A stretch of DNA of 8,698 bases from Hellea balneolensis. Lineage in GTDB: Bacteria; Pseudomonadota; Alphaproteobacteria; Caulobacterales; Maricaulaceae. Location: positions 1 to 8,698 of the forward strand of contig QIKS01000130.1 in the NCBI GenBank assembly GCA_003233025.1, in the 5' to 3' direction. The notes under the pieces were generated by a model, which did not search any database, was not told where the DNA came from, and was given only the letters and a program-made list of their open reading frames with translations. The position numbers and the translations under genes were made by a program. Below are positions 7,313 through 8,698 of this stretch, one piece after another (the stretch's first letter is position 1; every line of letters starts with the position of its first letter).

Positions 7313-7732
7313 TTATAGCAGTGTTGAGGGGTGCGCGTATTCACGTCCGGCCAATTTGGCCGTCGCCTCTAAAGATTTGGCCAAGTCGAGCAAATGTTTG
7401 CGCGGTGTTTCGCCCATGGAGTAATAGGCGCGTACCAGATCCATGGTTTCTTTCTTTGACAAAATATCCGGTGTTAAGGTTTGGGGCGCCGCGTTTTTTT
7501 CGTCTTCGGACAGCTCCACAAGGCCTTCATAGAAATGTTGCACCGGCATGCTCAGGGCTTCGGACAGCTCGAACAACCGGCTGGCGCTCACACGGTTGGC
7601 ACCGCATTCATATTTTTGTATTTGCTGAAACCTTATGCCGACAAGTTCCGCCAGGGATTGCTGGGTTAAGCCCAGCAAATGACGTCTTCGCTTAATACAT
7701 TTCCCAACATGGAGATCGATTTCATTTGCCAT
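7313..7732 (-). CDS. XRE-family helix-turn-helix regulator, PraR/PhrR-like
   Basis: A 139-residue cytoplasmic DNA-binding protein. The Cro/CI-type helix-turn-helix covers about residues 8-66: DLHVGKCIKRRRHLLGLTQQ, LAELVGIRFQQIQKYECGANRVSASRLFELSEAL. A short linker rich in Glu and Asp and a C-terminal helix pair (LVRAYYSM, RKHLLDLAKSLEATAK) follow. This layout matches the PraR/PhrR group in rhizobia and other Alphaproteobacteria, which control surface growth, quorum sensing and stress functions. The ATG at 7730-7732 is preferred because GAGGG lies five bases upstream and homologues start just before the DIHVGK motif. An upstream GTG (7762) would sit only a few bases from the predicted RNA start. 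A consensus sigma-54 promoter precedes the gene. Its targets are unknown; the palindrome at its own start site could be one of them. Confidence 0.9.
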   Translation of the reverse strand: MANEIDLHVGKCIKRRRHLLGLTQQSLAELVGIRFQQIQKYECGANRVSASRLFELSEALSMPVQHFYEGLVELSEDEKNAAPQTLTPDILSKKETMDLVRAYYSMGETPRKHLLDLAKSLEATAKLAGREYAHPSTLL

Positions 7733-7763
7733 TTTAACCCTCATATAATTATCGGTACACACT

Positions 7764-7778
7764 TCTCCTATAAGGAGA
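7764..7778. promoter_or_regulatory. Palindrome at the XRE gene's predicted transcription start
   Basis: TCTCCT (7764-7769) and AGGAGA (7773-7778) form a perfect inverted repeat around ATA. It overlaps the last base of the sigma-54 -12 element and the predicted RNA start near 7767, a position suitable for autorepression by the XRE protein. No binding evidence can be seen, and the two arms resemble ribosome sites, so chance is possible. Confidence 0.4.
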
Positions 7779-7793
7779 GCAAATGTCGTGCCA
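7778..7793 (-). promoter_or_regulatory. Sigma-54 (RpoN) promoter upstream of the XRE regulator
   Basis: Minus strand reads TGGCACGACATTTGCT, preceded by C. Every position of the sigma-54 consensus YTGGCACGRNNNTTGCW is met, including GG and GC at the obligatory 12-base phase. The predicted RNA start is near 7767, about 35 bases before the chosen ATG, in the correct orientation. Such promoters require an enhancer-binding AAA+ activator. Confidence 0.75.
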
Positions 7794-7861
7794 GTTATTG
7801 TCAGGGTTGAGTGTTGGAATTGCTGAATTTACAGCCGGTTTTGACGGATTTTACCCCTAAA

Positions 7862-7902
7862 TGTGCCAAAACAGGCGAGTGTTATGTGCAAGCTGTGCCA
7901 AA
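7862..7902. repeat. TGTGCCAAA direct repeats, possible enhancer sites
   Basis: TGTGCCAAA occurs at 7862-7870 and again at 7894-7902, 32 bases apart (about three helical turns), with a related TGTGCAA at 7885-7891. They lie 95-135 bases upstream of the predicted sigma-54 start, where activator sites usually are. The link is positional inference; no known activator consensus is matched. Confidence 0.35.
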
Positions 7903-7924
7903 TGAAGACAATATATTTGAAGGC

Positions 7925-7955
7925 AATAAAAAAGGCAGGGAAAACCCTGCCTTTT
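7925..7955 (-). terminator. Intrinsic terminator of the cold-shock gene
   Basis: An 11-bp stem (7930-7940 with 7945-7955), including GGCAGGG/CCCTGCC, closes on a four-base loop. On the minus strand it continues into a TTTTTTATT tract. It lies 22 bases past the stop of the cold-shock gene. The + strand side also ends in TTTT, so it could act in both directions. Confidence 0.9.
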
Positions 7956-7976
7956 CATTCGTAATGTGCGAAAAGC

Positions 7977-8189
7977 TTACGCGTCTTCTACAATACCAAG
8001 ATTGCCAGCGGCTTGTCTGCCACGGTTTTCTTCCATGTCGAAGGTGACTTTTTGACCATCGGCCAAGCCACGTAGACCAGCTTTTTCAACTGCACTGATG
8101 TGAACAAATACGTCTTTGCCGCCATCTTCTGGTTCAATAAAGCCAAAACCTTTTGCGTTATTAAACCATTTTACTGTACCATTTGCCAT
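7977..8189 (-). CDS. Cold-shock protein, CspA family
   Basis: A 70-residue single cold-shock domain that binds single-stranded RNA and DNA and melts RNA structure, acting as an RNA chaperone. Both nucleic-acid motifs are intact: RNP1 KGFGFIEP (13-20) and RNP2 DVFVHIS (26-32), with the usual WFN at 8-10 and the C-terminal [24 protein letters not shown]. Length is standard for the family. The start follows a modest GAAAGAG ribosome site. The gene has its own terminator and a leader of roughly 165 bases, typical of cold-inducible csp genes, but whether this copy is cold-induced or constitutive cannot be read from the coding sequence. Confidence 0.96.
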   Translation of the reverse strand: MANGTVKWFNNAKGFGFIEPEDGGKDVFVHISAVEKAGLRGLADGQKVTFDMEENRGRQAAGNLGIVEDA

Positions 8190-8362
8190 AGAAATTCTCT
8201 TTCAATTAAGCGTTAATATAACTCCCCATACCCGGTACGGGCATAGGAAAACTCGGAGTTTAATGACGCGGGGAATTGAAAGGGTTTAAGACTTAGGAAA
8301 CGTGTAGAATCGTGAGATTCAAACTAGAAACTAGGTACGCCTTTTACAGCTCTTAAATTAAC
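8190..8362 (-). promoter_or_regulatory. Long structured 5' leader of the cold-shock gene
   Basis: No gene is visible here. Three structures are seen: AACTCC/GGAGTT (8220-8225 with 8255-8260) enclosing a CCCG/CGGG hairpin (8231-8241), a GAATC/GATTC hairpin (8307-8320), and a tandem AAACTAG AAACTAG (8321-8334) whose CTAG units can pair. A long foldable leader is characteristic of csp messages, where it controls translation and stability with temperature. The pairings were found by eye and the 5' end is inferred from the promoter candidate. Confidence 0.5.
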
Positions 8363-8390
8363 AATATAGACTCACGACCCTTGGCCTTAA
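8363..8390 (-). promoter_or_regulatory. Candidate promoter of the cold-shock gene
   Basis: On the minus strand TTAAGG (8390-8385), a 16-base gap and TATATT (8368-8363) form a plausible sigma-70-type promoter with RNA start near 8356. The -10 match is good and the -35 poor. Confidence 0.4.
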
Positions 8391-8434
8391 AACTCTGTCC
8401 GCCTTATAAAGTGGGTTTTGGCAGGACGCAAGAG
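8387..8434 (-). terminator. Possible terminator after the ferredoxin-NADP reductase gene
   Basis: GTCCGCC (8397-8403) pairs with GGC-A-GGAC (8420-8427) with one bulged A. The stem can be extended by CTCT (8393-8396) and AGAG (8431-8434) across a three-base bulge. On the minus strand AGAGTTTTAAGG follows. The 16-base loop and short T-run make it a weak terminator candidate. Confidence 0.45.
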
Positions 8435-8471
8435 AAATTTACATGCTATTTTCAACATGGTAAACAAACCC

Positions 8472-8698
8472 TTACCCGACAAATGCCTTCTCGACCACAT
8501 AATCCGCCGGGTCGGAATTGGCACCTTCGCGCATGTTAAAGCTTTCCAAAATCTCTTTCATCTCAAGATTAAACCCTAAGGAACCACACACCATAGCCCG
8601 GTCTTGCGCCGCATCAATCTTTGGCAGGCCGAGCAGATCAAACACTTCGCCGCTACGCAATTTATCGGTGATACGCCCCTGATGGGTGCTGGCCTCTT
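8472..8698 (-). CDS. fpr: Ferredoxin-NADP(+) reductase, C-terminal part (5' end outside window)
   Basis: Only the last 74 codons are inside the window; the frame remains open to the window edge (EASTHQGRITDKL...). The segment HQGRIT, the short acidic helix (SGEVFDLLGLP), DRAMVCGSLGFNLEMKEILESF for the nicotinamide-nucleotide side, and the ending EGANSDPADYVVEKAFVG match bacterial Fpr of the subclass found in Azotobacter and Alphaproteobacteria. That subclass transfers electrons between NADPH and ferredoxin or flavodoxin, often in oxidative-stress defence or iron-sulfur biosynthesis. The C-terminal aromatic stacking residue seen in plant-type enzymes is replaced by the AFVG ending typical of this bacterial group. 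The FAD-binding half is not visible. Confidence 0.92.
   Translation of the reverse strand, partial: EASTHQGRITDKLRSGEVFDLLGLPKIDAAQDRAMVCGSLGFNLEMKEILESFNMREGANSDPADYVVEKAFVG

Noticed and set aside
7783..7860. A 25-codon open frame on the + strand (MSCQLLSGLSVGIAEFTAGFDGFYP) with an AAGGAG ribosome-site match six bases upstream.
   Set aside because: The ribosome-site match is one arm of the palindrome at 7764-7778 and the ATG falls inside the sigma-54 promoter of the opposite strand, so both are explained otherwise. No + promoter is evident and the peptide has no recognisable features.
7811..8047. A + strand open frame of 78 codons crossing the cold-shock gene terminator.
   Set aside because: It starts with TTG without a ribosome site, runs through a terminator hairpin and overlaps a clear csp gene on the other strand.

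Overview
The window looks like a chromosomal segment of an alphaproteobacterium with roughly balanced base composition. The beta' subunit sequence, a PraR/PhrR-type regulator, an HisN-type histidinol-phosphatase, and an alphaproteobacterial heat-shock promoter (CTTG-N17-CCTATAT) all point that way. The genus cannot be fixed from the sequence alone; a marine Kordiimonadales/Rhodospirillales-like lineage is only a guess.

Layout: (1) 1-3258, the last three quarters of rpoC (+), closed by a strong intrinsic terminator at 3286-3350. (2) 3418-4122, an IbpA-type small heat-shock gene (-). It has an RpoH promoter, a ROSE-like RNA thermometer in its leader, and a 3' region that folds into two hairpins each exposing the same C-rich anti-Shine-Dalgarno 9-mer, resembling the alphaproteobacterial 'cuckoo'/CcsR small RNAs. 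(3) 4205-6441, three + genes: a predicted SAM-methyltransferase carrying a lipoprotein signal, a free-standing SCP2 sterol/lipid carrier domain, and a lysophospholipase-like alpha/beta hydrolase. The second and third are close enough to be an operon. A TATAAT box and a perfect inverted repeat precede the SCP2 gene. (4) 6469-7732, hisN (-) preceded by an XRE-family regulator (-). A full-consensus sigma-54 promoter lies just upstream of the regulator, with a palindrome at its start site and TGTGC repeats at enhancer distance. (5) 7925-8390, a cold-shock protein gene (-) with a long structured leader and a clean terminator. (6) 8472-8698, the 3' end of a ferredoxin-NADP reductase gene (-).

Apart from rpoC, hisN and fpr, the region is dominated by stress-response parts (heat, cold, alternative sigma factors, regulatory RNA) and a small lipid-handling group. 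No mobile element, tRNA, rRNA or CRISPR array was seen. The strongest candidates for something not routinely annotated are the double anti-SD hairpin RNA downstream of hsp20 and the sigma-54-driven XRE regulator.
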